Virus record (IMG/VR): IMGVR_UViG_3300049736_000721
Location: 1 to 49,753 of that record
Reading direction: 5' to 3' (one strand)
Source of the DNA: a virus
DNA length: 49,753 bases
Shown here: in pieces, positions 25,393-33,745 of the stretch
Position numbering within the stretch: the stretch's first letter is position 1
Layout of the letters: every line of letters begins with the position of its first letter
Notes under the pieces: model-generated
The model's input: only the letters and a program-made list of their open reading frames with translations
Told to the model about the DNA's origin: nothing
Databases searched by the model: none
Translations under genes and position numbers: made by a program

Positions 25393-26301
25393 ATGCCAGT
25401 AAAAAAAATACCTCCGGGAACAACAGAGGTAATAGAAAAAAGTCGCAATGTGCATTTTATAAAGCACGCGCTAAAGTCTACACAGGAAAAAGATTCTTTT
25501 TGGGTTTTACTCAGTTTTGATAGACATCATGACAATCCAAAGTCTAACAATGTGATGGAGAAAAGACATTTAGATCAAGCACGAGAAAAAAATGCTATAA
25601 TTATAGACGGAGGCGACTTATTTTGTGCTATGCAGGGAAAGTACGATCCACGATCCTACAAGGGTGACTTAAAACCAGAGCATAAAAAGGGAGATTATCT
25701 GGACGCTTTAGTGACAACTGCTGCAGATTTTTATGCTCCATATGCAGATTTATTTGCGATAATGGCCCCAGGAAACCATGAAACTAATATTTCAAAAAGG
25801 CACGAAACGAACTTAACCGAAAGATTAGTGACGATGCTCAACGATAAGACCAAATCCAATATAAAAGTTGGTGGTTTTAGTGGTTGGGTGAAGTTTCAAA
25901 TTTTGGTATTTGGTCAAGTCATGACTATTAACCTTTGGTATCACCACGGATACGGAGGAGATGCACCTGTTACCAAAGGCGTAATACAAACAAATAGACA
26001 AGCAGTTTACCTACCAGATGCGCATATTGTTGCAACTGGTCATACGCATAACGAATGGCAGTTTCCCATACCAAGATTAAGATTAACTCCTCATGGAAAA
26101 GTTTACCATGATGAACAGCTACATCTTAAGGTTCCCACATACAAAGAAGAGTACAGAGATGGATATGGAGGATGGCATATTGAAAGGGGTGGCCCGCCAA
26201 AACCAACAGGTGCAATTTGGTTGAGGATAAGTGCTAATAAAACCACTAGAAACGGCATAGACATTTGCGAACCTATAATTGACCCAATTCGCGCGAAATA
26301 A
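25393..26301 (+). CDS. Calcineurin-like metallophosphoesterase
   Basis: A 302-residue protein starting at ATG 25393. The metal-binding blocks are in family order: D-x-H in FDRHHDN, GGDLF, GNHE, YHHGYGG and GHTH near the C-terminus. These coordinate two metal ions in calcineurin-like phosphoesterases, which cleave phosphomonoesters, phosphodiesters or nucleic acids. No signal peptide is visible, so a cytoplasmic enzyme is likely. The substrate cannot be read from the sequence. The place between holin-like genes and the modification cassette gives no firm clue. Confidence 0.85.
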   Translation: MPVKKIPPGTTEVIEKSRNVHFIKHALKSTQEKDSFWVLLSFDRHHDNPKSNNVMEKRHLDQAREKNAIIIDGGDLFCAMQGKYDPRSYKGDLKPEHKKGDYLDALVTTAADFYAPYADLFAIMAPGNHETNISKRHETNLTERLVTMLNDKTKSNIKVGGFSGWVKFQILVFGQVMTINLWYHHGYGGDAPVTKGVIQTNRQAVYLPDAHIVATGHTHNEWQFPIPRLRLTPHGKVYHDEQLHLKVPTYKEEYRDGYGGWHIERGGPPKPTGAIWLRISANKTTRNGIDICEPIIDPIRAK

Positions 26302-26337
26302 CTTGCAAGAGATGTAGCGATTTATACAATTCGGATC

Positions 26338-26952
26338 ATGGCTAACTTAATTACTTGGTTTGATACGAATTTACCCACCGAAATGGCAGACAACGCATTA
26401 AGGGAGTTGTTGCCCTCCGAAACTGGCCTTGCGTTAGGCACGGTAGGATCAGGGTCAGTTAATAAGGTAATCAGGGATAGTTCAGTTCATTTTTTTGGAA
26501 GTAGCAATTGGGTAGCTGGTTTAATTTGGTATTATTTGCAAAAAACCAATAAAAACAATTTTGGTTATGATATTACTGACTTTGATAATGGAAGATTGCA
26601 ATATACCGTATATGGATCAGACCAACATTATGAATGGCATAAAGATCAAGACCTTGAAAGTTTTTATCAACCTAAATTAGTAGACTCATCTGCTCTTAGG
26701 AATACTGATAAGGTTGAGCTTGATTCTGAAAATGTACGCAAGCTTTCCTTCTCACTTTTAATATCAGACCCATCTGAATTTGAGGGAGGAGAGTTACAGT
26801 TTAAAGATAATTCTGGTAGCACACATATAATGACTAGGGAAAAAGGAAAGTTAGTTGTTTTTGATAGCAGAACCCTCCATAGGGTATCACCAGTTGAGAA
26901 GGGAGTTAGAAGATCAATTGTAGGTTGGGCTGTAGGCCCACGTTGGAAGTGA
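26338..26952 (+). CDS. 2-oxoglutarate/Fe(II) oxygenase, prolyl-hydroxylase-like
   Basis: A 204-residue protein. The iron ligands are visible: H101-x-D103 in YEWHKDQD and H181 in TLHRVSP. The 2-oxoglutarate-binding Arg is in VRRSIVGW, and FEGGELQF is typical of the PKHD/P4H type. Such enzymes hydroxylate proline or lysine in proteins, or small molecules. It lies 1.9 kb downstream of a fibre rich in Gly-X-Pro triplets, so hydroxylation of fibre prolines is an attractive but untested idea. It is the first gene of the nine-gene modification cassette; the next start (GTG) overlaps its stop. Confidence 0.85.
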   Translation: MANLITWFDTNLPTEMADNALRELLPSETGLALGTVGSGSVNKVIRDSSVHFFGSSNWVAGLIWYYLQKTNKNNFGYDITDFDNGRLQYTVYGSDQHYEWHKDQDLESFYQPKLVDSSALRNTDKVELDSENVRKLSFSLLISDPSEFEGGELQFKDNSGSTHIMTREKGKLVVFDSRTLHRVSPVEKGVRRSIVGWAVGPRWK

Positions 26953-28805
26953 ATCTAAAATCATTTTCATTAGTATCTACTTTTAATTTACTAGCAGAAT
27001 TACATTTATGTATATCTGCAATAAGGAGGCTTTATAGTGAGATTCCAGTATATGTAGCGACAGATTCAGAATCCATAAGTTATATAAAATCATGGGGGTT
27101 TAAATATGTAATATGCCTACCTTGGTGCGATGAAGGTGAGCTATATAAAGTTGATGTTTCTGCAGTGCAAGGTGACTCATATCACTCAGCTGCCATCATA
27201 TCCAAAAAGTTTGATATAATGGCATTAGCTATAAGAGATAGTGGTAGTACACTTTTAATAGATTCTGATGTAATTTTAGTTCAGCCGATTGATCAAGCAA
27301 TATGGTCTGGTGCTGATGCTATGCTTTCGCCACATTACTATGCCATGAGCCGTGAAAGTAACTCAAGAAAGTATGGGGTATATAATGCGGGATACACTTA
27401 TGCGAATACTCCAGAAGTGCCTACTACCTGGAAAAAGCTCTTTTTTGAAGATAGTTTCTTTTATGAGCAGGAGTGCATGAATCGTTTACCAAACTACTTT
27501 GACTGTTTTAATTTCAGTAGAGCCCATAATATTGGATTTTGGAGATTTGAATACAAAAACGCCTATGCGAAAAAACCTGCACATTTATATAGAGAGTCTA
27601 AATATCTAATAGCAGAGTGCGATATGGACTTACAGGGTAATGGTTACTCTTTTCATGTTAGGCTTGGTGAATTTGACTATAAAAGTAAAGCCACACAAGA
27701 ACGAATGGAGGTTTTTAAAAAAGAAGTTATAGGATATATACCATCATCATTAATTGACAATAAAATTATAGTACCAACGCAAGTTATTAGTGTAAGAGAA
27801 AATGAAGAAATGAAAAAGCCTAAAGCAAAAGATGAATGGGGTAATTGTAATATACTGTTTGAGACAAGCAACCCAGATGGTAAGTTTAATCTTGGAAGCC
27901 AACCAGCATTAACAACACATAGGGGTGGTTGGCTAAAGGTTTTAGAGGCAATGGCTGACCTCAACAATGTCCGTGGTGTTTATTGTGAAACTTTTATTGA
28001 AAGTATCTTTGACTGGTTTCGCAGGAAAAACGAAAAAGGTAATACTATCCCAATAAAAATTCCCTGGGTTGGATTTATCCATAATCCTCATAATATACCC
28101 GAATGGTATGGTGGGTGGGATGGGTCTGATGACCCATTGTTTCATCAAAGCCTGGATACTAATTTGGGGATTTACACGATGTCAGAATATCACGCCAAGG
28201 GTTTAAGGAAATTGTTTCCGAATGTTCAATTTGAGTCTATACTGCACCCATACCCTGATGAGGATGTGCCTCTTTGGCAGGGGGAATCAAATCAATTAAT
28301 TAGCGTCGGCTGGTGGCTTAGGAGGCAAACATCTATTTATACAGTAAATGTACCACAAGGATGGGAAAAAATTAAAATTTGGCCTTACGCAAGATATAGC
28401 AAGCCAATTGATAATGTTAAATCTCGTTTATCAAGTGAAGCAGAATATCTTGATATTGAACTACCGCCGATAAAGCACCTATATAAGCTCTCTAATAATA
28501 AATATGACGCACTTTTGACCGAATCCGTGGTATTGCTTGATTTGTGGGATACAAGTGCTAATAACACAGTTCTTGAGTGCATTCAAAGGGGAGTACCTAT
28601 GGTGGTAAGAGACCATCCAGCGGTTAGGGAATATCTTGGTGATGAGTATCCATTATATTTTAATGATTTAAGTGAAGTAAAAGAGCTTTTAGGGAGAATA
28701 GATGAGGCATCTGAATATTTATTAAATTTAAAAAACTCCAATAAGTTTACATTACAGAGTTTTGTATCTAACTTAAAGGATAGTGATATATATAAAAAAA
28801 TATGA
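26949..28805 (+). CDS. Two-domain glycosyltransferase
   Basis: A 618-residue protein starting at GTG 26949, which overlaps the upstream TGA (GTGA). The N-terminal about 290 residues resemble a GT-A fold: VYVATDSESISYI and a D-x-D in LLIDSDVILVQP. The C-terminal about 320 residues look like a GT-B transferase: a probable acceptor part (GFIHNPHNIPEWYG) and a nucleotide-sugar part with SANNTVLECIQRGVPMVV and a conserved E-Y-L-G end. This suggests a fusion adding two sugars. Donor and acceptor are unknown; fibre protein, host surface glycan or DNA are possible. Confidence 0.75.
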   Translation: MNLKSFSLVSTFNLLAELHLCISAIRRLYSEIPVYVATDSESISYIKSWGFKYVICLPWCDEGELYKVDVSAVQGDSYHSAAIISKKFDIMALAIRDSGSTLLIDSDVILVQPIDQAIWSGADAMLSPHYYAMSRESNSRKYGVYNAGYTYANTPEVPTTWKKLFFEDSFFYEQECMNRLPNYFDCFNFSRAHNIGFWRFEYKNAYAKKPAHLYRESKYLIAECDMDLQGNGYSFHVRLGEFDYKSKATQERMEVFKKEVIGYIPSSLIDNKIIVPTQVISVRENEEMKKPKAKDEWGNCNILFETSNPDGKFNLGSQPALTTHRGGWLKVLEAMADLNNVRGVYCETFIESIFDWFRRKNEKGNTIPIKIPWVGFIHNPHNIPEWYGGWDGSDDPLFHQSLDTNLGIYTMSEYHAKGLRKLFPNVQFESILHPYPDEDVPLWQGESNQLISVGWWLRRQTSIYTVNVPQGWEKIKIWPYARYSKPIDNVKSRLSSEAEYLDIELPPIKHLYKLSNNKYDALLTESVVLLDLWDTSANNTVLECIQRGVPMVVRDHPAVREYLGDEYPLYFNDLSEVKELLGRIDEASEYLLNLKNSNKFTLQSFVSNLKDSDIYKKI

Positions 28806-29373
28806 TTTAATCTTTATACACCTGACCAAAACTGGAGGTGAGAGCGCGCTAAGTGCTTTAGGTAGTAATCAAAAAAGACACAATCCTGTGTCAGCTATAA
28901 TTGATGTAAATTTTAGAGAAAAATACGCGAAGCAATTAAAGTTTTATGAGGTTTTATCTAATTATAATTGGGAAAGATACCTTGCAAGAATTTTAAATAA
29001 TTGGCATAAGCCTAAAATCACATTTGTGCGTAATCCTTGGGATAGGCTAGTATCAGAATTTTCATATAATAAAAATAAAAATATAGAACCTCGTGAATTT
29101 GACGAAGTTATTTACTCATTATTGGAATGTACTGAAGATATATGGAAATGGTCTCAATGTAAGTGGCTCGTTCATGAGGGTAAAAATTATGCAGATAGGG
29201 TTTATAAACTAGAAACCGATATTATGGAATTTGAAGAGGATTTCAATGTGGAGTATCCTCATTTAAATCAATCTAGTCGTGAACCATATCAAAATTATTA
29301 TAATGAAAGAACAAAAAAAGTTGTAGAGCTAATATTCGCTGACGATATAAAGGAGTTTGGTTATGAGTTCTAA
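28783..29373 (+). CDS. Sulfotransferase-like protein 1
   Basis: A 196-residue protein; GTG 28783 follows AAAGGA closely. The PAPS-binding loop is visible in FIHLTKTGGESAL, and the 3'-phosphate loop in FVRNPWDRLVSEF. Both match the sulfotransferase-2 (carbohydrate) family. It transfers sulfate from PAPS to sugar hydroxyls. It overlaps the preceding glycosyltransferase by 23 bp and the next by 11 bp. The acceptor is unknown; a glycan made by the neighbouring glycosyltransferases is the natural guess. Confidence 0.8.
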   Translation: MIYIKKYDLIFIHLTKTGGESALSALGSNQKRHNPVSAIIDVNFREKYAKQLKFYEVLSNYNWERYLARILNNWHKPKITFVRNPWDRLVSEFSYNKNKNIEPREFDEVIYSLLECTEDIWKWSQCKWLVHEGKNYADRVYKLETDIMEFEEDFNVEYPHLNQSSREPYQNYYNERTKKVVELIFADDIKEFGYEF

Positions 29374-30121
29374 GGCAATTTTTGTTGTAAATACCTATAC
29401 TAAAGCAGAAGATACAAAGGGTTTCTGTCCTGACAAAAAGTACCCAGGCTTGTATAACGCGATCAATAATTTGGTTATACCAAGTCAAAAAAAATATGCC
29501 GCAGATTGTGGTGCTGATTATATTGAAATTAAAGATACCGAAAAGATTACAGGACGCCCTTGGCTCGATGCGTGTTGGAGAAATTTAACGATATTGCAAG
29601 ATATGGTAGGCTCACCATATAGTGAAATACTTTTTTTGGATTGTGATATTGTCATCGAAGACTGTGCTCCCGATATTTTTAATAATACTTACTCTGGGCA
29701 TCCGGTTAATGAAAAAAATGCAACAGTAGCGCAGGATAGACTAAAAAGCTTGGGTTATGGAGAGGTTGAAAAAAAATATATGCATAACACTTGTTGTGTT
29801 TTATATACCAGAGAGATATTCGAGCTATATTCTTGTTTTTTAAAACTTCCGATTATGGAAAAAATAAAATCAGATTTCATTTCTGGAAGCTTTCCTAATG
29901 CTGATATGGATGTTATGCCGATTATTTGCAAAGCATATGACTCAGTTTTACAAACAAAACTGAATATAAGATATAATGCTCTACGACCAGAAGGTCGGCT
30001 TGGAGCTTTACGTCCTGGTAATTTTTGGGAAAAGTTCTATGAAGAAGGGAATGAGGCCTACTTTACACATTATGTGGGGCAAAACAAAAAGGAATTAGTA
30101 GAAAGATACTTGGATCAATAG
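29363..30121 (+). CDS. GT-A type glycosyltransferase
   Basis: A 252-residue protein. ATG 29363 has AAGGAG seven bases upstream. It has a D-x-D motif in ILFLDCDIVIED, an N-terminal FVVNTYTKAED and the substrate-pocket-like GRPWLDACWRN. This is a nucleotide-diphospho-sugar transferase fold resembling GT8-like or phage/virus transferases, but I cannot name the family with certainty. A Cys pair (NTCCVLY) and HYVG near the end fit a metal-dependent enzyme. It is part of the overlapping cassette. Confidence 0.7.
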   Translation: MSSKAIFVVNTYTKAEDTKGFCPDKKYPGLYNAINNLVIPSQKKYAADCGADYIEIKDTEKITGRPWLDACWRNLTILQDMVGSPYSEILFLDCDIVIEDCAPDIFNNTYSGHPVNEKNATVAQDRLKSLGYGEVEKKYMHNTCCVLYTREIFELYSCFLKLPIMEKIKSDFISGSFPNADMDVMPIICKAYDSVLQTKLNIRYNALRPEGRLGALRPGNFWEKFYEEGNEAYFTHYVGQNKKELVERYLDQ

Positions 30122-30145
30122 TGAAAAAAATATTCGGATCGCTTA

Positions 30146-30838
30146 ATGAGGAAAAAAATTGTCAAGATATATGGAGAAAAAAGAACTGGTACTAATTATT
30201 TGACTACACTTATCTTAACAAATTTTATCGATACCACGGTTTTTATGAATGTAGGAGGGTGGAAACATGGAAAGTTTATTGAAACTCCAAATAAAACAAA
30301 TCTTCTTAACACTGTAGACAGAATTACAAAAGACAAAATCAACGTTGATGAAACTATAAGTCTATTTACTACCAAACAAGTAAAATTCATTATAATTATT
30401 AAAAACCCATACATGTGGATAAAATCAATGTCAGAAGCGGATAGAAAGCCAATAACACCAGCTTTTGTAAAAGATCATATAAATTTGTGGAATGATCATT
30501 ACTCTGATTACATGAAGTATATACAAAATGAAACTGCTCTTTTAGTAAAATATGAATCATTGTTAATAGACCCTATTGGTACAATGAACTCAATAAAAAC
30601 GAAATTCAATTTAACAACAAACAAAGACTATGTTTTCGAGAAAAGAAAACTACTTGCATGTTCTGACAGTGCATTGGGATCAACTATGAACAAAATATGT
30701 GATACATCTCGCTACACAAACTTAGATGTATCCAAACATTTGAAAAAGAATATAATTGAACTCATTAATAATACAATTGACACTAATTTGATGCAATTTT
30801 ATGATTATAATGAAAATATTTCAAATAGGGCATCATAG
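30146..30838 (+). CDS. Sulfotransferase-like protein 2
   Basis: A 230-residue protein. The N-terminal P-loop-like sequence KIYGEKRTGTNYLTTLI matches the PAPS 5'-phosphate loop of sulfotransferases, and IIIIKNPYMWIKSM matches the 3'-phosphate loop. The remainder is helical and poor in clear motifs. It is divergent from the other two members in this cassette (28783 and 30810), so the three are not recent copies. The acceptor is unknown. It starts 25 bp after the glycosyltransferase; a 9-base sequence ATTCGGATC lies just upstream. Confidence 0.65.
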   Translation: MRKKIVKIYGEKRTGTNYLTTLILTNFIDTTVFMNVGGWKHGKFIETPNKTNLLNTVDRITKDKINVDETISLFTTKQVKFIIIIKNPYMWIKSMSEADRKPITPAFVKDHINLWNDHYSDYMKYIQNETALLVKYESLLIDPIGTMNSIKTKFNLTTNKDYVFEKRKLLACSDSALGSTMNKICDTSRYTNLDVSKHLKKNIIELINNTIDTNLMQFYDYNENISNRAS

Positions 30839-31406
30839 GTGCGGAACTACTTCTTTTCATAGGTTTTTTAACCTTTTCAAGATTCCATCTTGCCATATGA
30901 ATGCAGGAACTAAAGACAGTCCTTTGTTCTTAGGTAAAATTCTTGTTGATAATCTAGCAAACAATAAACCCTTACTAAGTACAGTTGAACATTTCGTTGC
31001 ATATACGGATATGGAGTATGGTAATAATATTAAACATAGAAAAGTTGGATATAAGTTATATCAACAACTAGACCAGCAGTATCCAGATTCACTATTTATT
31101 CTAAATCATAGACCAATTGATAACTGGATAAATAGTCGCCTCAAACTTAATGGCGGTAATTGGGCGAAAAATATGGCCAAAGGCTACAATAGTCATGATG
31201 AAATGCTAGAGGCATGGAAAAGTGATTACCACGACCATCACAAAGAGGTACGCGATTACTTTTTCGGTAGAGACTGCCTGCTTGATTATGATATTGAAAA
31301 TGATAACCCATCAAAATTATGCGATTTTTTTAATCCGAAGTTCGTTGCCTATGGCAGAGTGCTGTTAGATTGTAATAAATTTCCTTGGTCGCATAAAACT
31401 ATATGA
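30810..31406 (+). CDS. Sulfotransferase-like protein 3
   Basis: A 198-residue protein. ATG 30810 gives the family-typical beginning MKIFQIGHHRCGTTSFHRFF (PAPS 5' loop); ATG 30801 is the alternative. The second loop is less clear: FILNHRPIDNWINS takes the place of the R-x-P-x-x-x-x-x-S 3'-phosphate loop. His-rich (SDYHDHHKEV). It resembles the short sulfotransferases found in aquatic phages and bacteria. It overlaps the previous gene by 29 bp and the next by 4 bp. Confidence 0.75.
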   Translation: MKIFQIGHHRCGTTSFHRFFNLFKIPSCHMNAGTKDSPLFLGKILVDNLANNKPLLSTVEHFVAYTDMEYGNNIKHRKVGYKLYQQLDQQYPDSLFILNHRPIDNWINSRLKLNGGNWAKNMAKGYNSHDEMLEAWKSDYHDHHKEVRDYFFGRDCLLDYDIENDNPSKLCDFFNPKFVAYGRVLLDCNKFPWSHKTI

Positions 31407-32074
31407 ACATACAAGGAATAGTAATAACCCACCCTTCAAGAAGAAAAAAAGCGAAGCTTTGGATAAATGATCCTAACTTTATTGAGCAAGAAGCAATTTT
31501 ATTTCCTTTTTTTGCAAGAAATGCCTACTCCTTTGTTCGTTCATCTGCTGAAATGGGATGCAAAATAGCTCACCATATGGCAAATATAAAAGCACTTAAT
31601 TCAAATGCTGATTATTTTTTAATTTTAGAGGATGACGTGATATATAGAGATGGATGGCTAGATGACTTGCGAAAATTATACGATTTGGCTGAATCCCCTT
31701 CTATTATCAATCTTTGCGAGCATAGAGGCCCCAAGTCTGTAAAAACATTAAAAACAAGACAAATAAGCTTAAATCCATATATTTATGAGATAACTGAACT
31801 TAATCATGGAGGAACAGGCGGAACCGTTGCTACTTTTTTTTCGCGCAAAGGGTTGGAATTTATAGTAAATGCATATAATACAGAGCAAGAAACTGTGGTT
31901 CATAATCCTGAAATTATATATCCTTCTGATGGTATGCTGAGTCGCAAAAATCTGCCTGAATTTCATAAACAAGGTTTAACATGGATGAGCACCGGCAATG
32001 TTTATAAGCAGCATAAGACATTTTTTAGCCCAATGAATATAGATTCAATCATACGAAACGATGCATTACGATAA
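31403..32074 (+). CDS. GT25-like glycosyltransferase
   Basis: A 223-residue protein with the family pattern: an N-terminal GIVITHPSRRKK, then EMGCKIAHHMANIKAL, then the catalytic acidic stretch YFLILEDDVIY, and a late SDGMLSR. GT25 includes LPS galactosyltransferases and the animal collagen galactosyltransferases (established). In a cluster with a collagen-like fibre and a prolyl-hydroxylase-like enzyme this is suggestive, though phage and bacterial members usually act on surface glycans. The start overlaps the previous stop (ATGA); the next gene begins 14 bp before its end. Confidence 0.75.
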   Translation: MNIQGIVITHPSRRKKAKLWINDPNFIEQEAILFPFFARNAYSFVRSSAEMGCKIAHHMANIKALNSNADYFLILEDDVIYRDGWLDDLRKLYDLAESPSIINLCEHRGPKSVKTLKTRQISLNPYIYEITELNHGGTGGTVATFFSRKGLEFIVNAYNTEQETVVHNPEIIYPSDGMLSRKNLPEFHKQGLTWMSTGNVYKQHKTFFSPMNIDSIIRNDALR

Positions 32075-32642
32075 TATTGAAATAGGAACCTCCAATTGGA
32101 ATACCCTGATACAAGATACTAGAATAAAAGGTAACGGCATTTGCGTTGAACCAAATAAAGAGCAAATAGATATGCTACCAGATAGGGAGGGGTGGAAAAA
32201 AATAAATGTAGCCCTTGGATATGATGGCGTAGCTATACTACATAAAGTTGAGCAAGAGCATATTCCTTTTGGTAAAAAGTATCTAGGAGGAACCTCAACC
32301 ATAGACCAGCCAATTATAAATAGACAAGCAAGGGAGTTACCTACTATTAAATGTGAAGTTGAGTGTCAATCAGGTCAAACATTTGTAAAAAACAACAATA
32401 TAACTTCAATTGGTCTATTAAAGTTAGACTGTGAAAATTATGACTCTACCATTTTAGTGCAAATTTTAGAAGTGATTACCGAAATAGGTCAAATTCAAAT
32501 TGAATCTGGTCATTACAATTATTGGGGCAGGGTTAATAATAAGCATTTAATAGATTACGTAGATGCATTAAGGTTGCTGGAAGCGCGTTCATATAGTCAT
32601 GAAGTAATTGAAGGTGATACCCTTTGGACACATGGAAAATAA
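32061..32642 (+). CDS. FkbM-like methyltransferase
   Basis: A 193-residue protein. It has IEIGTSNWNTL (SAM-binding start), GICVEPNKEQIDML and LLKLDCENYDSTIL, which is the typical FkbM order. The N-terminus is short, beginning almost at the SAM-binding strand. FkbM enzymes O-methylate sugars and natural products, so methylation of the glycan made by the cassette is likely. It overlaps both neighbouring genes (14 and 11 bp). Confidence 0.8.
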   Translation: MHYDNIEIGTSNWNTLIQDTRIKGNGICVEPNKEQIDMLPDREGWKKINVALGYDGVAILHKVEQEHIPFGKKYLGGTSTIDQPIINRQARELPTIKCEVECQSGQTFVKNNNITSIGLLKLDCENYDSTILVQILEVITEIGQIQIESGHYNYWGRVNNKHLIDYVDALRLLEARSYSHEVIEGDTLWTHGK

Positions 32643-33261
32643 TATATTTTGTTTTTGGACTGGCGAAAATAATATGAGCCAAAATAGGAAAAAATCCCTA
32701 AAGCTTTTGCCTATCCAAACCGAATGTAAAATTACTTTTGTGACTCCTGATAATTTACATACTTATATTAAAAAGGATAACCCTTTGCATCCAGCTTATG
32801 ATTATTTATCTGAAGTGCATAAGTCAGATTACTTAAGGATATATTTCATGAAATTCTACGGAGGGGGATACCATGATATAAAGCAAGCAACAGGAAGCTG
32901 GGTAGATAGTTTTTCTTCACTAAAAAAAAGTGACAAGCAAATCATGGGATTCGCTGAAGGCAAGTATGGCCCAAATAAATTTTTTAGAAGACATTGGAAA
33001 AAACTAATAGGTACGAGTGCATTTATTTGCAAAAAGGATTCTATGATTACTAATGATTGGTATAGTAAAGTTGTTTCTCTCTTGGATAAGAAGCATGAAA
33101 AATTAAAAAAACATCCATCCATGAATCCACGTGATAAAACCAAAGAATATCCTCTTTTTTGGTCTGAGCTACTAGGTAATATATTTCATGAGGTCTTACT
33201 AAGTTACCCCGACCAAATATTAAACTCATTACCTAGACCCGTCTGCAAGGACTACTTGTAA
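32632..33261 (+). CDS. GT32-like glycosyltransferase
   Basis: A 209-residue protein starting at ATG 32632 (MENNIFCFWTGENN). The sequence SEVHKSDYLRIYFMKFYGGGYHDI is typical of the DXD-sugar-binding family (GT32, capsular polysaccharide type), here with HDI where many members have a D-x-D. The loss of one Asp could change metal binding. It is the last gene of the modification cassette; a strong hairpin follows 46 bp downstream. Confidence 0.75.
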   Translation: MENNIFCFWTGENNMSQNRKKSLKLLPIQTECKITFVTPDNLHTYIKKDNPLHPAYDYLSEVHKSDYLRIYFMKFYGGGYHDIKQATGSWVDSFSSLKKSDKQIMGFAEGKYGPNKFFRRHWKKLIGTSAFICKKDSMITNDWYSKVVSLLDKKHEKLKKHPSMNPRDKTKEYPLFWSELLGNIFHEVLLSYPDQILNSLPRPVCKDYL

Positions 33262-33307
33262 AGGTAACTCAAAACCCTATATAATGATATGAATTAGGTG
33301 GTGCTAA

Positions 33308-33341
33308 GTAGAAGGGGGCAATTAAAATTAGCCCCTTCTAC
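33308..33341 (+). other. Strong hairpin after the modification cassette
   Basis: GTAGAAGGGG (33308-33317) pairs with CCCCTTCTAC (33332-33341), extended by a C-G pair past one bulged G, with an AT-rich loop. No T-run follows, so it is either a weak terminator, a processing site or an mRNA-end stabiliser. The spacer 33262-33355 contains no other gene. Confidence 0.6.
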
Positions 33342-33355
33342 GTGTGCAGAACTAA

Positions 33356-33523
33356 ATGAAAGCAAGGAAGTACAAGAAAACTTACAAAGTATTTATATGT
33401 GGGTCATGCATACCCAAGTATGGATGGAAAAGGCAAGACCTCTTAGAGATAAAATTTGGTCAATGCAATAAATGCGGCAAGGTAACTAAAAGCCTTTACG
33501 AGACCCCAACTTTGTACAAATAA
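33356..33523 (+). CDS. Small zinc-ribbon protein
   Basis: A 55-residue protein with two CxxC pairs, CGSC and CNKC, separated by 21 residues, and a very basic N-terminus (MKARKYKKTYK). This is a zinc-ribbon layout seen in small phage proteins that bind nucleic acid or RNA polymerase. No Shine-Dalgarno sequence is obvious. It lies alone between two hairpins at the junction of late and replication modules. Its function is unknown; transcription modulation is a reasonable guess because of location. Confidence 0.65.
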   Translation: MKARKYKKTYKVFICGSCIPKYGWKRQDLLEIKFGQCNKCGKVTKSLYETPTLYK

Positions 33524-33526
33524 AAA

Positions 33527-33572
33527 AGGCGAGGAGAAAAAGGGAAACCATTACCCTAAAAACTCCCCGCCT
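33527..33572. other. Two-part hairpin, terminator-like on the minus strand
   Basis: The outer stem pairs AGGCGAGGAG (33527-33536) with CTCCCCGCCT (33563-33572) with one mismatch; the inner stem is AGGG/CCCT around AAACCATTA. Read on the minus strand it is followed by a run of T (33522-33527 is A-rich), like a rho-independent terminator for a minus-strand transcript. Confidence 0.55.
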
Positions 33573-33663
33573 ATACAACAAAAGAAAAGAAATGAATCTT
33601 TATATAATATAAGGTCTGAAACTTAGCTGAAATGCAACCTTATTTATTAAAATAATAAAAAAG

Positions 33664-33730
33664 TTCAAAAAGTTTTTGAAAAGTATTGACTTGGGTTAGC
33701 TCTGCGCTTCTTATTACGTCCTTAACCCAA
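33664..33730 (+). promoter_or_regulatory. Promoter/operator region of the replication operon
   Basis: A perfect palindrome TTCAAAAA-G-TTTTTGAA (33664-33680) lies 5 bp before TTGACT (33686-33691), a -35-like hexamer; a -10 candidate lies 17-19 bp downstream (TCTTAT or TTATTA, 33709-33716). An inverted repeat TTGGGTTA (33691-33698) and TAACCCAA (33723-33730) spans the start site. The region 33573-33663 is AT-rich and contains no gene. The layout suggests a regulated early promoter. Confidence 0.5.
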
Positions 33731-33745
33731 AACAAAAGGAAAAAT

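Noticed and set aside
26329-30140. Shared 9-mer ATTCGGATC before the genes at 26338 and 30146
   Set aside because: Only two copies, at different distances from the start codons (0 and 5 nt); chance is likely.
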